Positions 17,548-26,876 of a stretch of DNA of 39,578 nt are shown here, one piece after another (the stretch's first letter is position 1; each line of letters opens with the position of its first letter). The translations under genes and the position numbers were made by a program. A model generated the notes under the pieces. It saw only the letters and a program-made list of their open reading frames with translations, had not been told where the DNA came from and did not search any database. The DNA lies in the NCBI GenBank assembly GCA_001871125.1, contig MNXB01000064.1, positions 1-39,578 on the forward strand, in the 5' to 3' direction. The DNA comes from Elusimicrobia bacterium CG1_02_37_114 (GTDB taxonomy: Bacteria; Elusimicrobiota; Endomicrobiia; CG1-02-37-114).

Positions 17548-18372
17548 ATGGGTAATGTCATTAAAATAAATAATATAAAAATTGGAGAAGGAGAACCACT
17601 GGTGCTCATTGCAGGTCCATGCGTAATTGAATCCGAGGAATTGACACTGAATACTGCAAAGAAGATAAAAGAAATCACTGCCAGGGTTGGGATACCGTAT
17701 ATTTTTAAATCTTCATATGATAAGTCTAACCGGTCCTCAGTAGATTATTACCGTGGTCCCGGTATAAAACAAGGATTGAAAATACTTGAACGGATAAAAA
17801 AAGAAGTCGGCGTCCCGGTACTTTCTGATGTCCACTGCCAGACAGAAATTGAGGAAGCATCCAGAGTCCTTGATGTGATACAAATACCAGCATATCTATG
17901 CCAGCAGACAAGTTTAGTTGTTTGGGCAGCTAAAACAGGCAAAGTTATTAATATTAAAAAAGGACAATTCCTTGCTCCCTGGGATATGAAGAAAATCTGT
18001 AAGAAAGCCGAATCAACAGGTAATAAGAATATAATATTGACAGAAAGAGGAACATGTTTGGGATACAATAACCTTGTATGTGATATGAGGTCAATACCTC
18101 TAATGCAAAAAATAGGTTATCCTGTTATTGTAGATATTACACATATTTTACGCATGCCAGGGCCTCCTTCAACTGAATCTTCAGGTGGTCAGCCCGAATT
18201 TATAGCGGTTCTGGCACGGGCAGCAGTTGCCTGCGGGTGTGATGGGTTGTTTCTGGAAGTTCATCCAGAGCCACAAAAAGCATTGTGTGATGCATCAAGT
18301 ATGCTCAATCTTGAAGAATTAGAAGAATTACTGATTTCTGTAAAAAAGATAAGCGAGATTGTCCGGAAATAA
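17548..18372 (+). CDS. kdsA: 3-deoxy-8-phosphooctulonate synthase
   Basis: LVLIAGPCVIESEELTLNTAKKIKEI...YIFKSSYDKSNRSS...GPGIKQGLKIL...LTERGTCLGYNNLVCDMRS. Confidence 0.96.
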   Translation: MGNVIKINNIKIGEGEPLVLIAGPCVIESEELTLNTAKKIKEITARVGIPYIFKSSYDKSNRSSVDYYRGPGIKQGLKILERIKKEVGVPVLSDVHCQTEIEEASRVLDVIQIPAYLCQQTSLVVWAAKTGKVINIKKGQFLAPWDMKKICKKAESTGNKNIILTERGTCLGYNNLVCDMRSIPLMQKIGYPVIVDITHILRMPGPPSTESSGGQPEFIAVLARAAVACGCDGLFLEVHPEPQKALCDASSMLNLEELEELLISVKKISEIVRK

Positions 18373-18416
18373 ACTATAATGTCCCGCCTGACGACGGGCA
18401 GGCAAGACCTGACCCC
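18371..18416. repeat. 46-bp dispersed repeat, copy 1
   Basis: aaactataatgtcccgcctgacgacgggcaggcaagacctgacccc; 44/46 identical to 33106-33151. Confidence 0.95.
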
Positions 18417-19226
18417 ATGGAAAAGATTGATTATGGTTTAAAATTTCTAAGAGATGTATTAAAGGTGGAATCTCTGCATTTTGGCTACTGGGATAACGGT
18501 GTGCCGACCACACTGGCTAACCTCAGATTAGCGCAGGTTAAATATATTGACCACTTAATCAAATTTATTCCTGAAGGTGTCAGTTCTATACTTGATGTAG
18601 GTTGCGGTACAGGTGTAGTGGCAGATAGACTTGTAAATAAAGGTTATAAAGTTTTATGTATATCCCCGGATGTTTACCAGGAGAAAATATTCAAAGAAAG
18701 GTTAAACATACCTTTTCGTTTGACGAAATTTGAAGATTTTGATACTGATTCAAAATATGACCTTATTCTTATGTGTGAGAGTATGCAATATCTTGATTTG
18801 GATAAAACATTTGCAAAATGCCGGGAAATACTGAATCCAAAAGGATACATACTAACATCTGATTATTTCAGGAAAGTTAATACTAACTACTATAAAACCT
18901 GTTATGTTGAAGAAACCTTTCTTAAGAAATCAGAGCAATATGGTTTTCATGTTATAAAGCATGAAGACATTACTGAAAATGTAGTGCCTACACTGGAATT
19001 TGCAAAAAACATATACAAAGATTATGCTCTGCCGGTAGCAGAAATCTTTAGTGGATATATAAACCAGGAATATCCGGGAGTAGCAAAAGTTGGTGGTTTT
19101 TTATTGGGGAATAAATTGAAAAAACTTCACAAATATATCTATACACATACAGAAGAAAAACTTGATACAAAAAAATTTGCTCAGTTTGTAAAATACGGTA
19201 TTTACCTATTGGGGGACGCTACTTGA
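18417..19226 (+). CDS. Class I SAM-dependent methyltransferase
   Basis: ILDVGCGTGVVADRLVNKGYKVLCISPD...YDLILMCESMQYLDL. Confidence 0.82.
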   Translation: MEKIDYGLKFLRDVLKVESLHFGYWDNGVPTTLANLRLAQVKYIDHLIKFIPEGVSSILDVGCGTGVVADRLVNKGYKVLCISPDVYQEKIFKERLNIPFRLTKFEDFDTDSKYDLILMCESMQYLDLDKTFAKCREILNPKGYILTSDYFRKVNTNYYKTCYVEETFLKKSEQYGFHVIKHEDITENVVPTLEFAKNIYKDYALPVAEIFSGYINQEYPGVAKVGGFLLGNKLKKLHKYIYTHTEEKLDTKKFAQFVKYGIYLLGDAT

Positions 19227-19294
19227 AAATTGCTACTTTAGTTTGCTTAATTTCACATTTCAAGGTCTGACCCCATGTCTGGAGGAGACACATG
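19211..19294 (+). promoter_or_regulatory. Composite hairpin element ending at the transaldolase start codon
   Basis: ggggg..cttgaaa/tttcaag..cccc, then tgtct-ggagg-agaca-c-ATG with the SD exactly in the loop. Confidence 0.65.
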
Positions 19295-19942
19295 AAACTT
19301 TTTATTGACAGCGCTGATGTTGACGAAATAAGGACAGTTTTTTCCTGGGGGTTACTTGATGGAGTAACGACCAACCCGACACTGATTGCCAAGCAGAATA
19401 AAAACCCTGAAGAATTGTTAAAACAAATAAGTAAAGTTGCTGACTTGCCCGTCCTTGCTGAACCCGTCAGTACAGACTATGAGGGGATAATAAAAGAGTC
19501 CAATAAACTCACCCGAATTTCAAAAAATATTGTTGCCAAAATTGCTATGACCATGGAGGGTGTCCGGGCGGTAAGTACACTTTCAAAGAAAGGAATAAAG
19601 ACCGCTTTAACTCTGATATTTTCGCCGGCCCAGGCAATCCTTGCAGCAAAAGCAGGTGCTGACTGGATATGCCCTTTTGTAGGCAGATTGGATGATGCCG
19701 GCGAAAGAGGTCTGGACTTGGTAAAGAACATTGTTCAGATATACAAAATTCATAATTATAAAACCAAAGTCCTTGTTGTCTCGGTAAGAAATTCAGATCA
19801 TATATCTTTTTCTGCACTTTATGGAGCAGATGCAGTTTCTGTCCCTTTTAAAGTCATTCAGCAAATGTCCCAACATTCATTGACAGATGCCGGGATTAAA
19901 AAATTTCTTGAAGATTGGTCAAAATCAGGAGAAACAAAATGA
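19292..19942 (+). CDS. Transaldolase / fructose-6-phosphate aldolase-like protein
   Basis: MKLFIDSADVDEIRTVFSWGLLDGVTTNPTLIAK...VAKIAMTMEGVRAV...GADWICPFVGRLDDAG. Confidence 0.93.
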   Translation: MKLFIDSADVDEIRTVFSWGLLDGVTTNPTLIAKQNKNPEELLKQISKVADLPVLAEPVSTDYEGIIKESNKLTRISKNIVAKIAMTMEGVRAVSTLSKKGIKTALTLIFSPAQAILAAKAGADWICPFVGRLDDAGERGLDLVKNIVQIYKIHNYKTKVLVVSVRNSDHISFSALYGADAVSVPFKVIQQMSQHSLTDAGIKKFLEDWSKSGETK

Positions 19943-20190
19943 AATGTCCAAAATGTAATGCCGAAAACAAAAACGATGCAAAAATTTGCAAAAAGTGCGG
20001 GACGCAGATAATTGTGGAACCTCTCTGGAAACCCTCCTGGAAGTGGCATGTTAAAACATTGGCAATAATTTACGTTTTTTTAATTATCCTGTTCTTTTTA
20101 TTGAACTGGTTGTTAAAGCCCTATATGAGGCAGCTCCCAAAGGATGTAACGCCCTGGCTCAATAAAGAAGTCAAAGAGGGTGTTAAATGA
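19939..20190 (+). CDS. Zinc-ribbon small membrane protein
   Basis: MKCPKCNAENKNDAKICKKCGTQI plus one TM segment; ATG overlaps the preceding stop. Confidence 0.75.
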   Translation: MKCPKCNAENKNDAKICKKCGTQIIVEPLWKPSWKWHVKTLAIIYVFLIILFFLLNWLLKPYMRQLPKDVTPWLNKEVKEGVK

Positions 20191-21155
20191 GTAAAAAAAT
20201 AATATCAAGAGCAAAAAAAACAATAGCAATTGAATTATCAGGTGTCCGGGAACAACTTAAACACATAAACTCTGGTTTTGTTAAATCAGTTGAAACGATA
20301 AATTCATGCAGAGGACGTGTTGTTGTCATTGGTGTAGGCAAGTCAGGTCTTATAGGACGCAAAATCGTTGCTACCTTTTCTTCAATTGGTGTGCCGTCAA
20401 TATTTGTTCACCCAACCGAGTTAATACACGGAGATTTGGGTATGATTCTTCCGGAGGATACAGTGATTATCCTTTCGTATTCAGGTGAATCAGAGGAAAT
20501 AAAGAAAATTCTGCCTATGTTGAAAGAATTGAAAATGAAAATTATTGCAATCACGGGGAGAAAGAAATCATTTCTGGCAAAATTTGCTGATTTTGTTATA
20601 GACGTTTCTGTTGATAAAGAGGCGTGTCCATTTAACCTGGTTCCGACAGCATCTACCACTGCTATGCTTGTTATAGGTGACGCACTTGCAATGTCGGTTG
20701 GTGAACTGAGAGGGTTTAAAAAAGAAGATTATGCAAGGTTGCATCCCGGGGGAACATTAGGGAAGAAACTCAATCTGAAAGTTAATCAAATTATGCATTC
20801 AGACAGGGATAACCCTGTTATAAACCAGAATGCAACAGTAGGGCAGGCACTGATAGTTATGACGGAGAAAAAACTTGGTGCGACAAGCGTTGTGGATGGC
20901 AGGGGCAGACTTACCGGATATTTTACTGACGGCGATTTAAGAAGAAAACTGCAATCTGATTCAAATATTCTTAAACGTAAACTCAATACCATAATGACAA
21001 AATCTCCTAAAACCATAACAGGCGATGCCCTAGCATCGGAAGCAGCAGAAACGATGAAAAAATATAACTGTGATAACTTACCCGTTATTGATAATAAACG
21101 GCGAGTCATAGGTATGATTGATGAACGTGATTTGATTGCCATAGGTATAAAGTGA
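20187..21155 (+). CDS. kdsD: Arabinose-5-phosphate isomerase (SIS + two CBS domains)
   Basis: VVVIGVGKSGLIGRKIVATFSSIGVPSIFVHPTELIHGDLGMI...PTASTTAMLVIGDALAM...ARLHPGGTLGKKL. Confidence 0.95.
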   Translation: MSKKIISRAKKTIAIELSGVREQLKHINSGFVKSVETINSCRGRVVVIGVGKSGLIGRKIVATFSSIGVPSIFVHPTELIHGDLGMILPEDTVIILSYSGESEEIKKILPMLKELKMKIIAITGRKKSFLAKFADFVIDVSVDKEACPFNLVPTASTTAMLVIGDALAMSVGELRGFKKEDYARLHPGGTLGKKLNLKVNQIMHSDRDNPVINQNATVGQALIVMTEKKLGATSVVDGRGRLTGYFTDGDLRRKLQSDSNILKRKLNTIMTKSPKTITGDALASEAAETMKKYNCDNLPVIDNKRRVIGMIDERDLIAIGIK

Positions 21156-21162
21156 TAATTAG

Positions 21163-22023
21163 ATGTCTCTAAAAGCAGATCTATTACATTTTGTTATAAG
21201 GATAATACAGACAACTTTGTTTTTCGTCCCTCTTAGATTAGCCCAGAAGCTCGGAGCCGTTTTTGGTTTTATCGCTTATTATTTTTTCCCGCAACACAGG
21301 AAATTAACTTTGGGCAATCTGAAATTTTGTTCTATGAATACTTCTATCGCTCATAGAGTATTTGTCAACCAGGGCAAAAATCTTTTTGAATTATTTAAAT
21401 TTTATAGACTCAATAAAAAAAATATTGATAAATTTGTTAAACTAGAAGGCAAAGAGTTCCTGGATAAAGCATTAAATTATAAGAAAGGCGTAATTGTTTT
21501 GATAGCTCATTTCGGCAACTGGGAACTTCTCTCTCAGACGCTGGTTCTACATGGATATAAGTTTAATGCCACTGCCCGCAAAGTTTATATTAATCAACTT
21601 GAACGTCTTCTGATGAAAATCAGGGAATCCAAAGGAGCAAACATAATAACCCGCAGAGAACAGGGTACCATTAAAGAGACCTTTAATGTATTAGACAGGA
21701 ATGAGTTGTTAGGGATGTTGATTGACCAGAATACAAAAGCTGCCCGCGGAGTTTATATAAATTTTTTTAACCACAGGGCATACACCCCGACTGCACTTGT
21801 CCGGATTGCTCTTAAAACAAACAGCACTGTTATACCGGGATTCATACATCGTCAGAAGAATGACACTCATATACTTGAAATTATGCCGCCTGTCAGATTT
21901 TCATACGAGGGTAACCAGGAAGATAAAATAATGAAAAACACTCAGATACTAAGCGATATTATTGAATCCCAGGTAAGAAAATATCCTGACCAGTGGGTAT
22001 GGTTTCATCGGAGATGGGATTGA
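21163..22023 (+). CDS. Lysophospholipid / lipid A acyltransferase (LpxL/HtrB family)
   Basis: GVIVLIAHFGNWELLSQTL...LGMLIDQNTKAARGVYINFFNHRAYTPTALVRIA...YPDQWVWFHRRWD. Confidence 0.9.
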   Translation: MSLKADLLHFVIRIIQTTLFFVPLRLAQKLGAVFGFIAYYFFPQHRKLTLGNLKFCSMNTSIAHRVFVNQGKNLFELFKFYRLNKKNIDKFVKLEGKEFLDKALNYKKGVIVLIAHFGNWELLSQTLVLHGYKFNATARKVYINQLERLLMKIRESKGANIITRREQGTIKETFNVLDRNELLGMLIDQNTKAARGVYINFFNHRAYTPTALVRIALKTNSTVIPGFIHRQKNDTHILEIMPPVRFSYEGNQEDKIMKNTQILSDIIESQVRKYPDQWVWFHRRWD

Positions 22024-22568
22024 AGCAATACAAACTACTAATTCTATTTTTATTATTTATCTTATCCTGTAATACAAATAGTATAAACAATGTGGAGAAA
22101 ACACAGGATAATACCCCTTCTCCTCCGGAGCAGGTACTGAACAAATTCAGTGCTTACGGGACAAAAGAAGGTAAAAAAATATGGTATTTGACAGCTGAAA
22201 AGGCATACGTCTATGAGTCAAAAAACATTGCATTATTAGAAAAATTTAATGTTAAATTTTTTAAGACTGACAAGAACACAAATTTACCCACTAATCAAAT
22301 AAGTTCTGTGATAAAGTCAAATAAGGGAGAGATGGACATAGGCAAGAATGATTTTCATACAATAGGAAAAACCACAGTAATCACAGCAGACAATGAAATA
22401 CTTGAATGTGAGGATTTAAAATACGTTGACAGGGAGAAAAAAATTTTTACTGATTCATCGGTTGTAATTACACGAAAAGATTCTGTTATCAAAGGAAAGG
22501 GATTAGAAGCCACACCTGACCTTTCGTCAGTAATTGTAAAAAACAATCGCGTTGAAATAAAAAAATGA
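22014..22568 (+). CDS. lptC: LPS export protein LptC-like lipoprotein
   Basis: Lipobox-like LLFILSC; LptC pattern EKAYVYESKNIALLEKFNVKFF; directly upstream of lptA/lptB. Confidence 0.8.
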   Translation: MGLKQYKLLILFLLFILSCNTNSINNVEKTQDNTPSPPEQVLNKFSAYGTKEGKKIWYLTAEKAYVYESKNIALLEKFNVKFFKTDKNTNLPTNQISSVIKSNKGEMDIGKNDFHTIGKTTVITADNEILECEDLKYVDREKKIFTDSSVVITRKDSVIKGKGLEATPDLSSVIVKNNRVEIKK

Positions 22569-22569
22569 G

Positions 22570-23145
22570 ATGAAAATATTTAATTGGGCGATTTTCATAT
22601 TTCTGTGTCTTGTTATAAATGTTTATTCTACTGAACCTGAAATAAAGATTAGTTCAAAAAAGGTTGAATTTCTTAAATTAGAAGGTAAAACTATATTTAC
22701 AGATAACGTGAGAATGCTACAGGGTAAAAATTATATATTTGCCGATAGAATGGTGAAGGACGACAAAAATAAAATTATTGAGGCAGAGAACAATGTAATA
22801 ACTTTCTATGAGACTCTAAATGGTCAGACACTTAAAATATCCGGCAATAAATTGCACTATGATTTGTTAAAGGAAGAGATACATTTACCGGGAAGGCCAT
22901 ATCTGGTTTACACTGATTCATTCACGGGTTCCAGCGGAGAAATCATATCTGACGATGTTACATTTTACAGGTCAGAGGGCAGAATGGTTTTTGAAGGCAA
23001 TGTTCAGATAGACAAATTCCGGTTTAATACAGACGATAATAAATATTTATCCAGATTTAGTGCCGATAAAATCATGTTTTTTATTAATGAGAAAAGAATT
23101 TTATTTAAAGAAAATGTTTATGCAAAAATAGAAGAGGTTGATTAA
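22570..23145 (+). CDS. lptA: LptA/OstA-like periplasmic LPS transport protein
   Basis: Signal peptide; repeating OstA-type [36 protein letters not shown]; position between lptC and lptB. Confidence 0.8.
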   Translation: MKIFNWAIFIFLCLVINVYSTEPEIKISSKKVEFLKLEGKTIFTDNVRMLQGKNYIFADRMVKDDKNKIIEAENNVITFYETLNGQTLKISGNKLHYDLLKEEIHLPGRPYLVYTDSFTGSSGEIISDDVTFYRSEGRMVFEGNVQIDKFRFNTDDNKYLSRFSADKIMFFINEKRILFKENVYAKIEEVD

Positions 23146-23146
23146 C

Positions 23147-23881
23147 ATGACTTCACGAAAAGTAACTCTATTAGCGGAAAAGTTGGTAAAAAAATATCGT
23201 AATAAAAAGGTTGTGGATAATGTTACCATTGAAATCAATAAGGGCGAAATCATCGGTTTACTCGGGCCTAACGGTGCCGGTAAAACAACTATCTTTAATA
23301 TGGTAGTCGGTCTGATAAAACCAGAGGGAGGTAAAATTTTCCTGGGTGATATTGAAATCACTAAAATGCCAATGTATAAAAGGTCGCGCGAAGGGATGTC
23401 TTATTTACCACAGGAACCATCAATATTTCGTAAACTTACTGTTGAGCAAAACCTGATGGCAATACTTGAAATGTTAGATTTTTCAAAAGAAATCAGACAA
23501 TCCAGAGTCAACGAACTATTGAAGGAATTTGGACTTGAGAAGTTACGTAAACAAATGGCCTACTCCCTCTCGGGTGGTGAAAAGAGACGGTGCGAAATTG
23601 CACGGGCACTTTTGAGTAACCCGACATTTCTGCTGCTGGATGAACCATTTGTAGGAATCGACCCGATTACGGTTACAGAAATTCAGGGTATGATAGCTGA
23701 TTTGAAGAAAAAAGGAATAGGTATATTAGTAACTGACCACAATGTTCGTGAAACACTGGAGATTATTGACCGTGCCTATATAATATATGAGGGCAGGATA
23801 CTTTTTGGAGGTGATGCACAGGAACTCATTAGCAATCCTGAAGCAAGACGTGTTTATCTGGGTAAAAATTTCCAGGTATAA
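23147..23881 (+). CDS. lptB: LPS export ABC transporter ATP-binding protein
   Basis: [34 protein letters not shown]...[19 protein letters not shown]...[17 protein letters not shown]...[12 protein letters not shown]. Confidence 0.95.
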   Translation: MTSRKVTLLAEKLVKKYRNKKVVDNVTIEINKGEIIGLLGPNGAGKTTIFNMVVGLIKPEGGKIFLGDIEITKMPMYKRSREGMSYLPQEPSIFRKLTVEQNLMAILEMLDFSKEIRQSRVNELLKEFGLEKLRKQMAYSLSGGEKRRCEIARALLSNPTFLLLDEPFVGIDPITVTEIQGMIADLKKKGIGILVTDHNVRETLEIIDRAYIIYEGRILFGGDAQELISNPEARRVYLGKNFQV

Positions 23882-23906
23882 TTAGAAGAAGGAGGAAGAA
23901 ACATCT

Positions 23907-24365
23907 GTGATAAAAATCTTTGATTTTCTTTGTCAAAAAGCCGTTACACTTGAAATTAAATCACGAGACAAAAAAGGTTCAATAAGTGAACTTATTGAGT
24001 TGCTGCTTAAAGAAAAAAAAGTAAAAGATTCTGTAAAAGCATTAAATGCTGTCATGGAAAGAGAAAAATTAGGCACAACAGGAGTCGGTCAGGGAGTTGC
24101 CATACCTCACGGCAGAGTGGATACCGTCAGTGAACTTGTAGGAGCATTTGGTATTTCAAAACAGGGGATACAATTTGACTCGCTTGATGGCGAACCGGTA
24201 CATTTGGTTTTTTTATTACTTTCACCGCCTGATTCAGCAGGGTATCATTTGCGGGCTATAGCACGTATATCGCGACTTTTTAAGGATAAATTTTTCAGAC
24301 AGGCATTACTTGATGCGACTGACGTAGAAGAAGTATTAAAAATTATTCGTCAGGAAGATGAATAA
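23907..24365 (+). CDS. PTS EIIA-type (PtsN-like) protein
   Basis: ALNAVMEREKLGTTGVGQGVAIPHGRVDTVSELVGAFGIS...VFLLLSPPDSAGYHLRAIARISRL. Confidence 0.9.
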   Translation: MIKIFDFLCQKAVTLEIKSRDKKGSISELIELLLKEKKVKDSVKALNAVMEREKLGTTGVGQGVAIPHGRVDTVSELVGAFGISKQGIQFDSLDGEPVHLVFLLLSPPDSAGYHLRAIARISRLFKDKFFRQALLDATDVEEVLKIIRQEDE

Positions 24366-24394
24366 TGCCGCACTCAAAGTAGAGGCATTTTCGG

Positions 24395-26494
24395 ATGAAA
24401 AAACTGTATTTTTTATTTGGTGTTCATAATCATCAGCCAGTCGGTAATTTTCCGCATGTATTTGACAGAGCATATAAACTTGCCTATAGCCCGTTTATAA
24501 AGCTAATGCAGGCACATCCAGGGGTTAAATGGACACTGCACTGCAGCGGAATACTGTGGGATTATTTTGAAGAAAAGCGTCCGGAATACCTAAATATTGT
24601 CAGGAAACTTATTGGTTCCGGTCAGGTTGAACTACTTACAGGCGGTTATTATGAACCTATACTTTCTATTTTACCCGATAGAGATAAATTAGGACAGGTA
24701 AACAAACTTACAGAATTTATCAGGGAAAAATTCAACTTCCAGCCCAGGGGCGCCTGGCTTGCTGAACGTATATGGGAAGGTTCGTTAGCAAAAATTCTTA
24801 AACAATCAAATCTTGAATATACAATACTTGATGACCATCATTTCATTTCAAATGGACTCTCTAAGAAAGATTTAAATGGATATTACATAACCGAAGAGCA
24901 GGGACATGCTCTAAAAATTTTTTCTATAAGCGAGACGTTGAGATACAGTATACCCTGGCGTCCTGTCCAGGATACAATTGAATATTTTAAAACTATGGCA
25001 GCAGAGTCGGATAAATTAGATAATCCTACGGATAATCCATGTGTCGTTATGATAGATGATGGTGAAAAATTCGGACTCTGGCCAGGAACAAATAGACTTG
25101 TCTATACCAGCAGATGGTTAGATAAATTCCTTACCGCAATTGAACAAAATTCAGACTGGCTAAAAACTCTTACATTTAGTGAATTTGTTAAGACTTTTCC
25201 TGCCAGGGGGAGAGTATATTTAGCTCCGGCGAGCTATTTTGAAATGACACAGTGGTCCTTACCTCACAAAGCGCAGTCAGAACTGGAAGATGTTCTTGAA
25301 GAGTTAGAGCATTTACCCGGGGGTGAGAGAATAAAAAAGTTTATTCATGGGGGGATATGGCAGAATTTTCTGGTGAAATATCCCGATGCAAACAATATGC
25401 ACAAAAAAATGCTGTATGTAAGCAATAAAATAGATAATTTTAAAGACACTACCCACCATACTAAAGCACTTGATTCTCTCTACGCAGGTCAGTGTAACTG
25501 TGCCTACTGGCATGGTGTATTCGGCGGTCTTTATCTGCCGCATTTACGCCTGGCAATTTATAAGAAACTTATACGGGCTGAAACCTTATTGAATAAGGAG
25601 CAGAAGTCTGATATAGAATTAAGGAATATTGATTTTGATTGTGATGGGAAACAGGAAATAATTTTGGAGACAAATGCCCAGAATTTATATATCAGACCCC
25701 ATAGCGGCGGTACAATATTTGAGTGGGATATAAAAGGATGCGGGGTCAATTTGCTGGGAGTGATTACCAGATATAAAGAAACCTATCACGATAAATTAGC
25801 AGAGATAGTAGAACTAAAGAAGAAAAAATTAGCTTCCGGTATAAGCGCTGCTTTGCTGGGATTATATAAAAGTAAAGGCAAGAAACTTATTAAATATGTA
25901 CATCATGATTTCTATAACAGAGTTTCTTTGATTGACCATTTCTTTCACAAAAGCACAAAGCTTGAGGATTTTTACAGGTGTCAGTACATTGAACAGGGAG
26001 ACTTTATCCAGGGAGAATATGATTATGACATTATTGACGAGAGAAAAGAAAACGGTGCAATGTCAGTAAGACTTGCAAAGAAAGGCCATGTTTTAATAGA
26101 GGGGACATCTTTTGCACTTGAGGTAAGAAAAACCGTAACTTTCAGTAGAAAATCAGAGGTGGTTGTGAATTATGAAATAATTAATCATTCTGATTTACCG
26201 ATTGCTTTGTGGCATGGTGTTGAGTTTAACCTTGTAGCAGGCTCAAAATCTGTTGAAAAGGAAGAAATGCTGAATAAAAAAACTTTTGAAAAGATTTACA
26301 GGGATGAAAATTTTAAGATAAAATTTGATTTTTCCCTGCCTAAAAATATCTGGATATTTCCGGTAGAAACCGTTTCTCTATCGGATAGAGGTTTTGAACG
26401 CACCTGTCAGGGAGCGTGCGTGCTATTCCATGAAAATTTCAAAATTCAACCGCATAAATCCCATTTCTGGGATATGAGTTTTGGGGTTTGCTGA
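24395..26494 (+). CDS. GH57 alpha-amylase / 4-alpha-glucanotransferase
   Basis: LYFLFGVHNHQPVGNFPHVFDRAY...GVKWTLHCSGILWDYF...LLTGGYYEPILSILPDRDK...GAWLAERIWEGSLAKIL; C-terminal DUF1925/1926-like region. Confidence 0.92.
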   Translation: MKKLYFLFGVHNHQPVGNFPHVFDRAYKLAYSPFIKLMQAHPGVKWTLHCSGILWDYFEEKRPEYLNIVRKLIGSGQVELLTGGYYEPILSILPDRDKLGQVNKLTEFIREKFNFQPRGAWLAERIWEGSLAKILKQSNLEYTILDDHHFISNGLSKKDLNGYYITEEQGHALKIFSISETLRYSIPWRPVQDTIEYFKTMAAESDKLDNPTDNPCVVMIDDGEKFGLWPGTNRLVYTSRWLDKFLTAIEQNSDWLKTLTFSEFVKTFPARGRVYLAPASYFEMTQWSLPHKAQSELEDVLEELEHLPGGERIKKFIHGGIWQNFLVKYPDANNMHKKMLYVSNKIDNFKDTTHHTKALDSLYAGQCNCAYWHGVFGGLYLPHLRLAIYKKLIRAETLLNKEQKSDIELRNIDFDCDGKQEIILETNAQNLYIRPHSGGTIFEWDIKGCGVNLLGVITRYKETYHDKLAEIVELKKKKLASGISAALLGLYKSKGKKLIKYVHHDFYNRVSLIDHFFHKSTKLEDFYRCQYIEQGDFIQGEYDYDIIDERKENGAMSVRLAKKGHVLIEGTSFALEVRKTVTFSRKSEVVVNYEIINHSDLPIALWHGVEFNLVAGSKSVEKEEMLNKKTFEKIYRDENFKIKFDFSLPKNIWIFPVETVSLSDRGFERTCQGACVLFHENFKIQPHKSHFWDMSFGVC

Positions 26495-26539
26495 TGAAAC
26501 TTACATGCCCCTGCGGGGCATCAATTAACATTAAAATTA

Positions 26540-26603
26540 GTCCCCCCTTGATTTCTTCGAAATCAATACAGGGGGGACATCCGAAAGAGAGGATTTTCGG
26601 ATG
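26540..26603 (+). promoter_or_regulatory. Composite hairpin element ending in the HPr start codon
   Basis: gtccccccttgattt-cttcg-aaatcaa-taca-ggggggac, then catccgaaa-gagaggat-tttcggatg with SD in the loop and ATG in the 3' arm. Confidence 0.8.
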
Positions 26604-26864
26604 GAAGAAAGAATTTTACAAATAAAGAACAGATTGGGATTACATGCACGTCCTGCAGCACTTTTCGTTCAGACATCAACAAAGTTCAAATCCAGGATAA
26701 GGGTATTCAAAAATGACCAGGAAGTTGATGGTAAGAGTATTATGGGACTTATGACTCTTGCGGCAGAATGCGATTCATCCATATATATTATTATTGAGGG
26801 AGAAGATGAAAAAAAAGCAATGGAGGAACTCAGTAAACTTGTCCAAAACGGATTTAACGAATAG
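26601..26864 (+). CDS. ptsH: Phosphocarrier protein HPr
   Basis: NRLGLHARPAALFVQTSTKFKS...VDGKSIMGLMTLAA. Confidence 0.95.
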   Translation: MEERILQIKNRLGLHARPAALFVQTSTKFKSRIRVFKNDQEVDGKSIMGLMTLAAECDSSIYIIIEGEDEKKAMEELSKLVQNGFNE

Positions 26865-26876
26865 TGAGGATAAGAA

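Noticed and set aside
17520-17550. kdsA leader as another SD-hairpin element (gtct..agacATG)
   Set aside because: Only a 4-bp stem with a long loop and no shared sequence with the other copies.
26505-26521. atgcccc-tgc-ggggcat hairpin after GH57 as an intrinsic terminator
   Set aside because: Strong stem but no T-run follows; could equally be another repeat arm, so it was not called as a terminator.
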